A stretch of DNA of 64,000 nucleotides from the NCBI GenBank assembly GCA_963989385.1, contig OZ022513.1:23377928-23441927 (forward strand). The letters are read 5' to 3'. Under the pieces are notes generated by a model. The model made no database searches. It saw only the letters and a list, made by a program, of their open reading frames with translations, and was not told where the DNA came from. This document shows, piece after piece, positions 12,398-24,078 of the stretch (the stretch's first letter is position 1; each line of letters begins with the position of its first letter). This stretch comes from Ctena decussata. Taxonomy: Eukaryota; Mollusca; Bivalvia; Lucinida; Lucinidae. Both the position numbers and the translations under genes were made by a program.

Positions 12398-12593
12398 TTT
12401 CATAAACACATTTTCTAGTTATTATTTTGTTGTTGTTTTTATTTTATTTTTATTTATTTTATTTTATTTTTATTGTTTGTTTTTTGTTTTTTGTCTCCTC
12501 TATCCTCGATCTATCTTTTCCTTTTCTTTCGGGGATGGCTCGATATAGACTGAAAATGCTCAAAGAGCCATTAAATCCAAGCAAACAGCCTAG

Positions 12594-12767
12594 GAGTCCC
12601 GGTAGTTCAATAGGTTAAGCGCTAGCCTGCTGATCTAGCGTTCCGGGTTTGAGAACCGCTCGAGGCGAAAATCTTTCCAACTGTAAACGGGGTTCCAGAG
12701 CACACACCCTTTCATTATCACCCTTCCATCGTCCTGATATGACTAAATAATGTTGAAAAGGAATGAG
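12594..12767 (+). mobile_element. SINE family A copy
   Basis: AGTCCCGGTAGTTCAATAGG head, GGGTTTGAGAACC B-box region, body with AACGGGGTTCCAGAGCACAC. It is joined directly to a family B SINE. An A/T-rich low-complexity stretch precedes it (12424-12500). Confidence 0.8.
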
Positions 12768-12906
12768 GAGCGGCGGTAATGTAGTGGATAACACTCTGGA
12801 CTACCAATCAAGGGGTCGCAAGATAGATCCCCTGCTTCCCCGAGGTCCTGTCTCCGTGTAACCTAGTTGTTGGTGGGATGATAATTCCGAGTTCACTTAC
12901 TCACTG
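12766..12906 (+). mobile_element. SINE family B copy
   Basis: AGGAGCGGCGGTAATGTAGT head, GGGTCGCAAGATAGATCCCC, ending TTGTTGGTGGGATGATAATT. Confidence 0.75.
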
Positions 12907-12989
12907 ACTAGCTATTCCTGGGAATTAACTCAAACATTAACAGATCTGCAAACTTTAACATTTTTTCTTTGGTCTTATTCTGTAAAATA

Positions 12990-13165
12990 CAATGTTGGTC
13001 GGTAGTTTTGGGGTTAGCGGCCCTTTGAGACAGTATTTCAGTCTGTATATCGGGCCGTTTTCCAAAGAGAGGGAGAAAGTAGAGAGAAATGATAGACGAA
13101 AGAAAAAGGTCCAAACAGCCACTGTACTGCAAGTACAGTAGGCCTTTGCCCTAATATCATCCAAA
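12990..13165. mobile_element. SINE-like family E copy
   Basis: It has GCGGCCCTTTGAGACAGTAT, ATATCGGGCCG and AAGTACAGTAGGCCTTTGCC, shared with 27028-27190 (reverse) and 55780-56026. The family origin was not identified. Confidence 0.6.
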
Positions 13166-13410
13166 ATACAGTTATTTTACTGAAATAATATGCATAAGCA
13201 TGCCGCATCTATTACATATTTTTTTCTTGATTTTTTTCCTAAAATTTCATTTTCTTGCATTTTAAAAGAATTGAAAAAACAACAACAACAATTCTGCATT
13301 TAAAAAAGGAAAAATATATACTTATTATCAAGATAACTGCATTTTTTTACCTCTTTGTTTTAAATAGACAGAAAATATTTATAAATATAAGCAGAAAATG
13401 GGTACCTCTT

Positions 13411-13987
13411 TCGAATCAGGAAATGATAAAGCAGCGGAAGATAGGTATGGCTCCGCTTTTCATATGCTAGCTGTGTCTACTTTACAGTGCCTCTAATCCC
13501 CCACTGCCCCTACGGCCATTAGGCAATGGGAAACCTGTACCTCTTATTTACCTTAAAAATAAAGCCTTTTTAGTAAATTATAGATACATGATTTGACCTT
13601 CGACCTTTAACCGTGACCGTGACCCTGGGCATGGGAACCTAATTTTTGTGCCCGACACACTTTCTAATCATGTTTTATTTATCTGTGAAGTTTGGTTTAA
13701 TAAGCTTCGACAGTTTTAGAGTTATGCCACCTCACGCTTTGTATTGCACAGACACAATGACAGAGAGACAGTGCGATTTTAATATGCCAGCCGAAGTTCC
13801 TTCGGTTGCACAAAACTGTTCTGGTTGTTTACATTTAAACAAAGTTCTGCTATACATTGGCTCTGAAATTAGCATCGGTAGATCAGCTTGAGAACACCCC
13901 CCCCCCCCCCACCAGATTTACCCGTAAATTTGTCAGTAACAGTGCCGTATTCTGATTCTGATTAACTTGGAAATGTCCATTAGCAAA
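13411..13987. repeat. Right arm of the diverged 5-kb inverted repeat
   Basis: Reverse complement of 8955-9497, including a C run at 13896-13910 that mirrors the G run near 9040. The arms enclose about 3.9 kb. Confidence 0.65.
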
Positions 13988-14159
13988 TCGTCATGCATAG
14001 TAGTAATTCACGTTTTACTGAATTTTAAGCATTGAACAAAAGAACAAATATACACCAGGCTCCAACCAGGTGATTAAAGATTTTGACTGTCGGGGACTAG
14101 GCATTGTTTTTGCAATTAAACTGAAAAGCATAACTACCTAAGATGATCCTCTAATAAAG

Positions 14160-14330
14160 GCCCGTCGGAAAGAAATTCTGATCGGCCCATGGCGAGCGGC
14201 GGTGTCGCGAAGCTAAGTTATGGGGGTCCGGGGGCATGCTCCGCCGGGAAAAAAATGAAAATTAGATGCTCTCTGGTGCGATCCGAAGCCATTTTGGCTA
14301 TTAAAATGGCAATGAAGCCACGGCAGTGTG
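14160..14330. repeat. GGGTCCGGGGGCATGCTCC-type repeat fragment
   Basis: A GC-rich block with this motif followed by GATGCTCTCTGGTGCGATC resembles an interspersed repeat from marine invertebrates that I recall. Only one copy is visible here, so the call is weak. Confidence 0.3.
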
Positions 14331-14677
14331 GCTGTTTATTACATGGGCCTCTTTACTTGATGGCCTGTTAACCTCTGTGACTGTCATAGAAACCGTTTTG
14401 ACAAATACAAGCATAAAGAGAGCAATTTCATTCTGATTTAAATAATCAGCCCTTTTGTAGCATTCTGAATCAGCTTTTTATATTGCTAAAACGCGCTGGA
14501 TAAACTTTTTGCTTTCTTAATGCTTTCTTTAGTCTGTTCTGTGAAAAAGAGAGAAAGTTATTTGTATTTTTATGTTGCAACCATGAAAACACAACAGCAG
14601 GTCAATATATTTCTTTATATGAAAACACACGATCTTTTTAGCATAATTTCATTGACAATCTCGGTGCAACTTTAAAT

Positions 14678-14832
14678 CCTGGTCCCGAGGTTATAAAACT
14701 TGAGAACATTCTCAAACTCATAATAAAGCACACTAATTGGCTACTTCCGAGCACATGCTCGGAAGCAGCCAATCAGTGTGCTCTATTTTGAGTTTGAGAA
14801 TGTACTCAAGTTTTATAACCTTGAACCCTGGA
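14678..14832. mobile_element. Palindromic MITE (GGTTATAAAACTTGAG)
   Basis: Arms CCTGGTCCCGAGGTTATAAA and its inverse close on CCGAGCACATGCTCGG. The TIR is shared with the element at 35373. Confidence 0.75.
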
Positions 14833-14884
14833 CTTGTTAACGTGACGCTGTTTGGTCATTTGCACGACACATAGGCATTTCTGT

Positions 14885-14885
<1 letters not shown>

Positions 14886-14917
<32 letters not shown>
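14886..14917. repeat. (GA)n microsatellite
   Basis: About 16 GA units. Confidence 0.9.
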
Positions 14918-14918
<1 letters not shown>

Positions 14919-15497
14919 CCAGATAAGTTGTCCAAAATTGACAGTGGACTCATATGCCCAGTCCGGTTTGAAAGTTCACATGGCATCCTGTATTTGTTAA
15001 TGTCAGCTATTATAATTATACCCGAAAGATAAAACACTACTAATTAAAATTTCCCAGAAATGGTCGCCCGTCTTTCCATTCCTGATACAATGGTAAATAA
15101 TAAAATTCTCAGGAACTGACATATTTCAATCCCAGACCCCACTCAAGACACAACGTGGGAAAAAGACATCACAAGTTATTTTCCACACGGGATATATCCA
15201 ACTTATCAGTACTATCCTTATGTACATGTAATAGCATAATTTAAGAGATGGGCTATAATTGCGTCATGGCAGTTCTAAGATACGATTTCACTCTACGTAG
15301 AACAGAAAATGTTTGTTCACTCGTTGCATTAGTAGCTGGCATCGCAAGTATCAGTTTTACCAGTGTGATAACCTCAGAGTGCATACATCTCATAGGTTTA
15401 GTAGTCCTCGAAAAAATTCAAACACACCAGACAGTGTAGGTTCCGACCCCAAACTGTTATATGCTGAATTGAGAATTTCAAGTCAAGTTGCACCTTA

Positions 15498-15576
15498 AGA
15501 CTTTGTTGTGGACTGCTGTCGCAATGACTTGCAGAAGTTCTGCAAGTCATTGCGACAGCAGTCCACAACAAAGTCT
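15498..15576. repeat. Perfect 79-bp palindrome
   Basis: 39-bp arms match perfectly around one G; ends AGACTTTGTTGTGG and CCACAACAAAGTCT, centre GCAGAAGTTCTGC. No related copy seen. Between 15577 and 16498 there is only a T/C-rich tract (15640-15735) and AT-rich sequence. Confidence 0.9.
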
Positions 15577-16498
15577 AGTTCATCCTGATACATTGCAGGC
15601 GCTGATGGCAAAGCCTTGAGAAGCAGTTCCTGGAGATTTTTCTCTTTTTTTTTTTATTTTTCCTTATTTTCATTTTTTTCCCTTGCCATTTTTTTTTCTT
15701 CGGTTTTTTTTTTTTTTTTTTTTTTTTTTTTGGCATGGTCAGCTTTCTTGGCCGAAAATTTGGGGCGGCCATGGCCGCATCGGCCGCGGTGCTTCCGACG
15801 GCCTTGCAATACTTTTCTGTCTTCAGCTTACTTCAAAGTAAAAGAACTTAACTTATCAGAAAACTCCTGAAATCGGCCGAACCGAAATTTCGGTAAACTG
15901 GCAAAGCCATATTCTTGAGTTTTGTTAAAATCGTAACTGAGTCGGAGACAAAAACAAGGTCGTGCAATTTAAAAATAAACAGATAACTATCAAAGGCGAT
16001 GCTCCAATACTCTCCCTATCTAGATATTGCTTCTAAGCCGAACTGTTATCACAAAATCCTTAAAGTGACTAAGTCTGCCATTATGACCATTTTCCGAGAA
16101 TTTTTGTTTTCTTTTTAAATCAGTGGTAAAAGTAGAATTAAGTTATGTTTCCAAAATAAATCTGTTCAAAACAGCTGAAAACTGCATGGAAACGTGAATA
16201 ATCTTTATACAAACAGGTGTTTTTCTCTTGTTGGTAATTATTTACATCCCTCCAGAATTTCTATAAAAAAAACAGTTGATTTTTAACATAAATGCTGTTG
16301 TTTTGATAGTGATAATTTGTTAATGTTTACGATCTGGTGAAATGTATACCCAAATTTTAGCTATATTACTCTTGAAAATTAGAAGCATTAATTCAAAAAA
16401 TAAAAGATCAAAATTTACAGACTTTGCAGCTTTAAATAGGACGACCCGAAATTTCAAGTATTGGTATAATCCACCAGTTTATGTTTTACAAAGCTAAA

Positions 16499-17008
16499 AC
16501 CATAAAGGAGGGGTGTCTATAAGGCTGTTTTCATGGCCACTACCGATTTCCTTTAAACTTTGTAAACTCAGACTACTATGTGCTGGCTTTAATGTCATGC
16601 AAAATAAAATCATTTGGTGAAGGTTTCTATGGTGTGTACAAGATGAAAGTGGGTGGGGTAATTCTGACCCGAAGAGGGTTCTGTTACGAAAATGCATATA
16701 TTTTTATTGCTACTTAGGACTGGAAGTCTACCATTTCATGACTCCTTATGCAATGCCAGATATAACAAATGATTATAATACTTTTGTTTAATCTCTACAT
16801 GCAATGCGTTTATACTCACTTGTATGACATACCTAAATTTTAGCCTTTTTTATTCTCCAACTTTACGCAAAACCACAACAGCTTTTCACACTAAAAGCTA
16901 TTCCAATGATATTTTTCAGTTATACAGTATATTAGATTGTTGTTCCAAAATTATGTCGATAATTTTCTACAATGAATATTTTCTGAGTTATCTCCCCTTA
17001 AAACCGCT

Positions 17009-17043
<35 letters not shown>

Positions 17044-18040
17044 CAAAATTATTACTCAGATTTTATACCCCGCCACATGTTAGTGGCGGAATATTTATAC
17101 CCCAACATGCGAAGTATGTCAGGGGGTCTATAGTTTTTTGTCATTCCGACTGTTCGTCCGTTCGTCAACTTTACGTCAAAGTTTTGCGTTAAACCTTTTG
17201 TGGATGCTCATTTCTTTAACCTTATATCAGATTCTCTTCATATATACTTTGTTATATCTCTATAGCTTTACCTTTGATCTGAAATATCAAGGCACCTGGG
17301 TCAGGCCCCTGGGAGGAGGTCACGGGTCAATAATTATGACTTTGGCATTTTCATTATGTCATAGTTTTGTGTTAAACCTTTTTTAATTGTTCATATTTCA
17401 TTAACCACAGGTCAGATTCTTTTCATATTTGGTTCATGATATCTCATGAACATTACCTTTGATGTGAAGAGTCTTTGTCCCTGGGTCAGGTCCCTGGGTG
17501 GGACCAAGGGTCAATAATTAGGACTTTTGCCTTTTCATTATGTCAAAGTTTTGGATTAAACCTTTTTTAAATGCATGTATCTCTGTAAATGCATTGCAAA
17601 TATCTTCCATATTTTATTCATGATATCTCTATAGCACTGCTTTTGATAGGGACTTCAGGGTCAGGCTCATGGGTTGGGCCAGGGGTCAATAACTAGGACT
17701 CAGCCATTTGTTGTATTTTTTGCTTGTTCTGAAATATTTAAATGAAGTCTAGTGATGCATGACTAATTCTATTTTATACTAGATTACCGTTTACATGGAT
17801 GCTGCTGCTGACCTAAGGTCAAGGTCACAGACTTTGAATTTGTTCCACTAACATTTGCATTTAACTTTTGTGTTAAAATGTTGCTTTCATTTGACGGCGG
17901 CACTGGTCGGGGGTATCGTGAGCCCCTGCTTACATGCTCTAGTTTGTTTTCTGCTGTATGTATTTCTGTTCATCTGTTGTACGTACATTTATCTGCCTGT
18001 CTGTTTGTCCGTATGTCAGTCTATCTATCCGTGAGGCTTC
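16499..18040. repeat. Left arm of a 3.3-kb palindrome
   Basis: 1.54 kb, inverted match to 18248-19776 at about 95% in the outer part. It contains a T run (17011-17043), the CCCCGCCACATGTTAGTGGC element start, GTTCGTCCGTTCGTC and about four ~175-bp tandem units with GGGTCAATAATTA. Confidence 0.85.
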
Positions 18041-18247
18041 GTAATATTTAAAATAAAATAAAACTAATGCCCTCTGTCAAACGTCTTTGCTTATTCTCTC
18101 AGAATTGTATCATGTCCTTTCCAGTGTCTCTTCTTATTACACATACTCTAAGTAACGTATTTTGCAGCTTGTAAAGACCCAAGACAAGTGCACATGCCAA
18201 GTTTGAAGAAAATCCATTAAAAATACTCAAGGTATCGAAAGGAATCA
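18041..18247. other. Spacer of the large palindrome
   Basis: 207 bp of unique AT-rich sequence between the arms. It includes ACATGCCAAGTTTGAAGAAAA, a phrase common in such tandem-core repeats. Confidence 0.7.
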
Positions 18248-19776
18248 AAGTCTCACGAATAGACAGACTGACATACGGACAAACAGACAGGCAGACAAAT
18301 GTACGTACAACAGATGAACAGAAATACAAACAGCACAAGTGAGCAGGTGCTCACGTATACCCCCGACCAGTGCCACCGCCTAATGAAAGCAAACTTTTAA
18401 CACAAAAAATAAATGGAAATGGAAATGTAAATGAAACAAATTCAAAGTCTGTGACTTGACCATAGGGCAGCAGCAGCATCCATGTAAAGTAAACTAGTAT
18501 AAAATAGAATTAATCATGCATCACTAGACTCCATTAAAATATATCAGAACAAGCAAAAAAATACAAATGGCTGAGTCCTAGTTATTGACCTCTGGCCCCA
18601 CCCATGAGGCTGACCCTGAGGTCCCTATCAAAAGCAATGCTATAAAGATATCATGAATACAATATGGAAGATATTTGCAATGCATTTACAGAGATATATG
18701 CAATCAAAATGGTTTAACCCAAAACTTGACATAATGAAAAGGTGTAAGTCGTAATTATTGACCCTTGGCCCCATTCAGGGGCCTGAACCAGGGGCAAAGA
18801 CTCTTCACATCAAAGGTAATGCTCAAGAGATATCATGAACCAAATATGAAAAGAATCTGACTTGTGGTTACAGAAATATGAACAATTAGAAAAGGGATTA
18901 CACAAAACTTTGACATAATGAAAATGCCAGAGTCATGATTATTGACCCCTGACCTCCTCCCAGGGGCCTGACCCAGGTGCCTTGATATTTCAGATCAAAG
19001 GTAAAGCTATAGAAATATAACAAAGTAAATATGAAGATAATCTGATATAAAGTTAAAGAAATATAAACATTCACAAAAGGTTTAACGCAAAACTTTGACG
19101 TAAAGTTGACGGACGGACGGACGGGCGAACGGACGAACAGACGGAATGACAAAAACTATATACCCCCTGACATACTTCGCCTGACGAGGGTATAAATATC
19201 CCGCTACTAACATGTGGCGGGGTATAAAATCTGAGTAATAATTTTGAAAAAAAAAAAAAAAATAAAAGAAGCGGTTTTAAGGGGAGATAACTCAGAAAAT
19301 ATCTATTGTAGAAAATTATCGGCATAATTTTGAAACAACCATCTAATATACTGTATAACTGCAAAATATCATTGGAATAGCTTTGAGTGTGAAAAGCTGT
19401 TGTGGTTTTGCGTAAAGTTGGAGAATAAAAAAGGCTAAAATTTAGGTACGTCATACAAGTGAGTATAAACGCACTGCATGCAGAAATTTCATAAAAGTAT
19501 TATAATCATATGTTATATCTGGCATTACTTAAGGAGTTATGAAATGGTAGACTTCCAGTTCTAAGCAGCAATAAAAATATTAGCATTTTTGTAACAGAAC
19601 CCTCTTCGGGTCAGAATTACCCCACCCACTTTCATCTTGTACACACCAAAGAAACCTTCACCAAATGATTTAATATTTCATGACATTACAGCCAACACAT
19701 AGTAGTCTGAGTTTACAAAGTTTAAAGAAAATCGGTAGTGGCCATGAAAACAGCCTTATAGACACCCCTCCTTTGG
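18248..19776. repeat. Right arm of the 3.3-kb palindrome
   Basis: 1.53 kb, reverse complement of the left arm with scattered substitutions and a shorter A run (~17 against ~33 T). The differences speak against an assembly echo. Confidence 0.85.
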
Positions 19777-20469
19777 TACAAATATACTTTGAATGTGTTT
19801 TCTGCTCCTACAGGAACCCTTGAGGTTTTAATTTTACAAGCATACAAGTTTTTTAGCGTCGTTATACATGTGTGTTGGCAAAATATTTGCTGGAGTTTGA
19901 GGGTTTTTTTTTTTTGTTTTTTTTTTTTTTTTTTGGGGGGGGGGGGGGAGGGGAGGGGGGGTCAAATTGAAATTAGCATATTCTACACTACATAACCACG
20001 GACATGGCATAGAAAGGGTCTAAACATAAGTGTAAATTTATTAAATGTACATGTCCCTAGATCGGATCAATATTTCTTTTTGCAATAGTTCTTGTTAGAT
20101 ACAAGTTTCTGTATTTTATTGTCTTTCGTTTCCTATCACCCCTGTTATATTTACTAACCATCTTGATCGTCGAAAGGGTTAAAATTCTGATTTTCAATAT
20201 TTCAGATTTATTTTTATTTTATTTATTTATTCAGTCGAATCACTAAGAGAAACAGCCCGGTTCCGGAGCGAGTCAATGGTCCAGAAATGATTAAATGAAT
20301 TTAAGTAATCAAATAATTATCTTTTTCGCACAACAGGCGATTAAGACAATATTTGCAATTGTTTTATCGGCTGCTATATATTCGCAGCCTTCCAAAAAAC
20401 ATTTTACGCATTTCAGCGGTTAATTTTCAGCAAAGTCCCATAGAAAACCACTAACTGTCGCTATCTTTT

Positions 20470-20940
20470 TGCCAACCAATCTACCCACGTGATCATCCGA
20501 TGACGTCACTCCGGGGATTCCCGTTTTCTCCTATAAGAATTCAAATTTGATTGATTTTTCAGCGTTCATAGTGTGATGAAGCCAGCTGGCACAGCTAAGT
20601 TTCTTGTAGAATTTTAACGACGACAAACGCTGTGTGCCCATGAGAGTTATTCAGGTTAAGAACGAATTATCCTTGAATTTACTTTGCGATGCCAGATAAT
20701 GAAACAAAAAGACAAGGCGGCTTAGAACCGTATTCAAATACATCATTGAAGAAAAAAGGAAAGCGATCATTCATAAAGGATCTGAAGCGCGGAAAGAAAA
20801 GCGTGATTTTTCTCAGACAAAAACAAAATATTGAACTGCATGCTTCAAACAAACATGACCCCTCCGTCAACCCGACACAATTATATAGAATAGAAACTTA
20901 TTGTCTCATTGAAACAACTAAAATCAGACTATTCTTCTGA
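20470..20940 (+). other. Possible promoter and 5' exon, unproven
   Basis: A full CRE palindrome TGACGTCA (~20500) and TATAAG lie upstream of an 83-codon open frame (20689-20940) starting MPDNETKRQGGLEPYSNTSL, then very Lys/Arg-rich (KKKGKRSFIKDLKRGKK). I recognise no family and no convincing donor site. It may be chance or a first exon. Confidence 0.2.
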
Positions 20941-22151
20941 GTTAAAAGCCTGCAAAAGATGTAAAGCTCTGTTCTCCCACATACGATCAGTGAGACGAAG
21001 AATCTAAAGATATGAAAAGTATTTTTAAAGGGCTTAGCTTAAAAAAATCACACGGCTTATCACAAATGTCACAGGGTATAGGCTAGGTATATAATACACT
21101 TGTACTGCCTTGGCTCTATAGCGGCTTGGTAGAGAGTTCGCCTTTTGATTGAAGGGTACCCGGTTCGTCGGCTGAGGAATTGAGATTTTCAAAGAGTCCG
21201 TGACAATTAATGTCGTCGGGCGTATATTTGGGGTTTACTTATGTGTGAAGCCCCACTCACGCACCGCGGGTTCTCATTCCAAGGGCTCAGACGTGTCTGG
21301 GAATATATTACAGAAATATATACTGAACAAAAGTGAAAACGCTACACGTGATTTGTTTTTTCTTTATTCTTTTTTCCAATTTTTCTTGTTTTATGGAGCC
21401 AGCAAAATTAAGAAGAATGCATGTTTAAGTTGAATGCATATGTCAGGCAAAGATACTAGTAGAAAACTGTAAAAGCCGATTCAGATAAAGCAAATACATT
21501 TCAAAGAGGTCCGAGCGTTGCAAATAAATGAAGCCTATCTGACATTTTAAACTTGATGAAAACAACACATAACATGGGACAATCATTCTTATTTTGGCCT
21601 AGACCAACAATCAGTGTACCAAAAATATCAAAAAAGAAGCACTCGTCCATATGCATTTTCATGCCTTTGAAAATCAGTGTTGAAATGTCGCTTTTTCTTT
21701 GAAAAGACAATAAGTAACCGTGAACAATGGACTTTCCCATAAAAAATAAATTTGAGATTACCTCACATATTGTCTCAGTTTTCCTTGAGACTAACGATAA
21801 ATAACACTTACGATTTACCGCACTATAACAACGAGAAGGAAGTTAAAAAAGTGATAAGCCAAAGAATAATCGAAAACTTAAAATCCCTACATGCCTAATG
21901 CAAAGGGAGATAGTTTGTTATTTCGAAAAACAAAACTTTTATTTCCGAGTTTTCTGGGTACCAACTAATCATTTTGCTTTTTCTATTAATATACGGCTGT
22001 ATAAGCTTTAGATCAACAAAGAAATGTGCATCTGCGCATGAGTATATTAGTGTTTGACAAAATATAAATATGATAAAATCGTATAAGTTGGGATTACTCT
22101 GTTACAAAGAGTATAAGAAGTCATATGTTAAACCCATTCTTGTGCTCATTG
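20941..22151. other. No gene recognised
   Basis: AT-rich sequence without convincing exons. GTGTGAAGCCCCACTCACGC recurs at about 21243 and 22761, a short dispersed repeat. Confidence 0.35.
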
Positions 22152-22163
22152 CCTTGCATGACT

Positions 22164-22325
22164 TAGCGGTCGCGGGTTCGAGCCCCGCTGGAGGCGGAGT
22201 TCTTTCCATCGTAAACGGGGTTCCATTGCACACAGCCTTTCATTATCACAAGCCCATCGTCCTGATATGACTGAAATACTGTTGAAAAGGACGTAAAATC
22301 GCAAGTCATCCATCCATCCATCCAT
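22164..22325 (+). mobile_element. 5'-truncated SINE A with 12-bp target duplication
   Basis: It lacks the A box, keeps the B box GGTTCGAGCCC and the full body, and ends in (CATC)n. CCTTGCATGACT flanks it at 22152-22163 and 22326-22337, showing insertion by target-primed retroposition. Confidence 0.9.
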
Positions 22326-22945
22326 CCTTGCATGACTAACAGATATATACCCAGGGCTTAAAAGTATCATCGTGTTAAGTTTGAAACTGTCATCTATAAT
22401 GCAGCGTTTTCACTTTGCTCAGTATATTTAGGGTGAGTTACATGTGCAAGTTACATGAAAGATGTATGCAATTCAAAGATACAATGGCAAAGTTCAGGAA
22501 AATACCCTGAAATAGAAAACAAGAGAACAGGTGAACATAGGATAGATAAGTTAGATAAGGTGGATTGAATATACATAATGACCTAGTTACCCTACCTTGC
22601 TTACAGATATGATATGGCAATGCTCTTCTATCCAAACCACTCATGTCATGACAATTAATGCTGTTTTACCCAAATTGCTTTCATTAGTCCAATACAGTCA
22701 CTTTGGGATGACCGTAAAGCCCAACAAGCAAATAGAAATAACATGATTCATGCCTATCTAATGTGTGAAGCCCCACTCACGCACCCGTCCACGGGTTCTC
22801 ATACCAAAGACCAGCTTGGAATTATGTTAATATATTATATATTATATTTCCAGGCTCATGCCTTTTATCGAAAACTCCATCAACACCACCCTCTTTAGAG
22901 CACTCATATTATTTATCTTATCTAGGTGTTATTTTTTTATTTATT

Positions 22946-22947
<2 letters not shown>

Positions 22948-22979
<32 letters not shown>

Positions 22980-23020
22980 GGGGGGGGGGTGGGGTGGTGG
23001 GGGTGGAGGGGGGAGAGGGT
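22948..23020. repeat. (GT)n followed by G-rich tract
   Basis: About 14 GT units run into G13, GGGGTGG and GGAGGGGGG; a candidate for G-quadruplex formation on the plus strand. Confidence 0.85.
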
Positions 23021-23236
23021 AGTTTTATCATCTTTCTTGTTTCCATTTGTTTTACTGAACGAGCATTTCTTTATTTCGAATTTCCAAATTAAATTCAGAC
23101 GTTATTGCCATAACGATTGGCCTACTTAAAGTTACGGGTTTCTCTATGAAGGCGTGTACTAGTGTGCGTTAGGTTTGAAGAAGGCTCTGATGATAGCACT
23201 GGAAAACCTTTGAGCCAGACGTACCTGAAGGATAAT

Positions 23237-23428
23237 CAGAGCTTCAGATAACGAGGGGTAACAAGTATAATTCAGAGATAGTGTTTTCTTATTTCTCAAT
23301 GAAAACATATGCTGTAACCATTCTCGGCGAGACGCTTCCAATGAGGGGTCGCAACATATAATTTTACAGACGAATAATGAAAATTATCTCTAAATTATCC
23401 TGATACCCATTCTTATCTGGTACACTGG
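23237..23428. mobile_element. MITE family B (CAGAGCTCTAGATAAG), diverged
   Basis: Ends CAGAGCTTCAGATAACGAGG and TTCTTATCTGGTACACTG; centre TTCTCGGCGAGACGCTTCC has lost perfect symmetry. Confidence 0.7.
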
Positions 23429-23504
23429 TAAAAAAGGTCAATCCTTACCGGAAGTAAGGTAGGCTGGTTACTAAGGTTGCACTGATAGCTCGCAATCGGA
23501 ACAC

Positions 23505-23548
23505 CGCTCAGCCAATTCCGTGAATCTCACGGAATTGGCCGAGCGTGC
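23505..23548. repeat. 44-bp hairpin
   Basis: CGCTCAGCCAATTCCGTGA and TCACGGAATTGGCCGAGCG are inverted with one mismatch. Confidence 0.7.
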
Positions 23549-23687
23549 TACAGTTGTGATAGCTCGGTGCACCGCAGCCGAATGACTAAAAGTGACATTC
23601 CAGTCTTTAGAATAAATTCATCATTCCCTCGTCTGTTTGAATGTGCTGTACGTATGTTTAAATATTCTTGAATGTCGTGCAGTGGTT

Positions 23688-23956
23688 GATTGGTTGATTT
23701 GATGCTTAACGTCCACGGTAAACAACTAAGGTCATGTCGGGACGGTCAGTTAACCTAACCACACTATTCCTGGGCAGGCTTAGACCTCCTAAGCGGTTAA
23801 CCAGTACTAAGTGCACATACTTTCGCCAGTAACTGACAACTGCCCTTCTTGAATCAGCGAAAGGAGAAACGAAAGTATGTGGCCAGACCGGGATTCGAAC
23901 CCAGGACCTCTGACTTACGAGTCAGGTGCCCTACCGATTGCGCTACGCGGCCCGGC
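23688..23956 (-). mobile_element. tRNA-derived SINE, family C, 14-bp target duplication
   Basis: The minus-strand head (about 23879-23955) is an almost intact tRNA: GGGCCGCGTAGCGCAATCGG, anticodon region CTGACTCGTAAGTCAG (Thr-CGT-like, but a six-base loop) and GGTTCGAATCC. The 190-bp body ends GGACGTTAAGCATCAAATC. GTCGTGCAGTGGTT flanks it at 23674-23687 and 23957-23970. Confidence 0.9.
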
Positions 23957-24026
23957 GTCGTGCAGTGGTTCTTTTCGCCGAAATGAAAGAGGAGGCTCCA
24001 AAAAGGTCGAGAATGTTTTAGCGTGT

Positions 24027-24078
24027 TTTTTTTTTTTTCTTTTTTTTTTATTTATTTATTTATTTATTTATTTATTTT
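24027..24078. repeat. T-rich tract and (TTTA)n
   Basis: Poly-T then about eight TTTA units. From 24080 to 24920 no gene is visible. Confidence 0.85.

Noticed and set aside
15575..15772. Lys-rich protein on the minus strand
   Set aside because: It is the translation of a T-rich low-complexity tract.
16499..19776. Assembly artefact from a hairpin read
   Set aside because: Arms differ by many substitutions and homopolymer lengths, which an artefactual echo would not show.
23879..23955. Independent tRNA-Thr gene
   Set aside because: It is the head of a SINE with target duplications, a second copy exists at 38.9 kb, and the anticodon loop is one base short.
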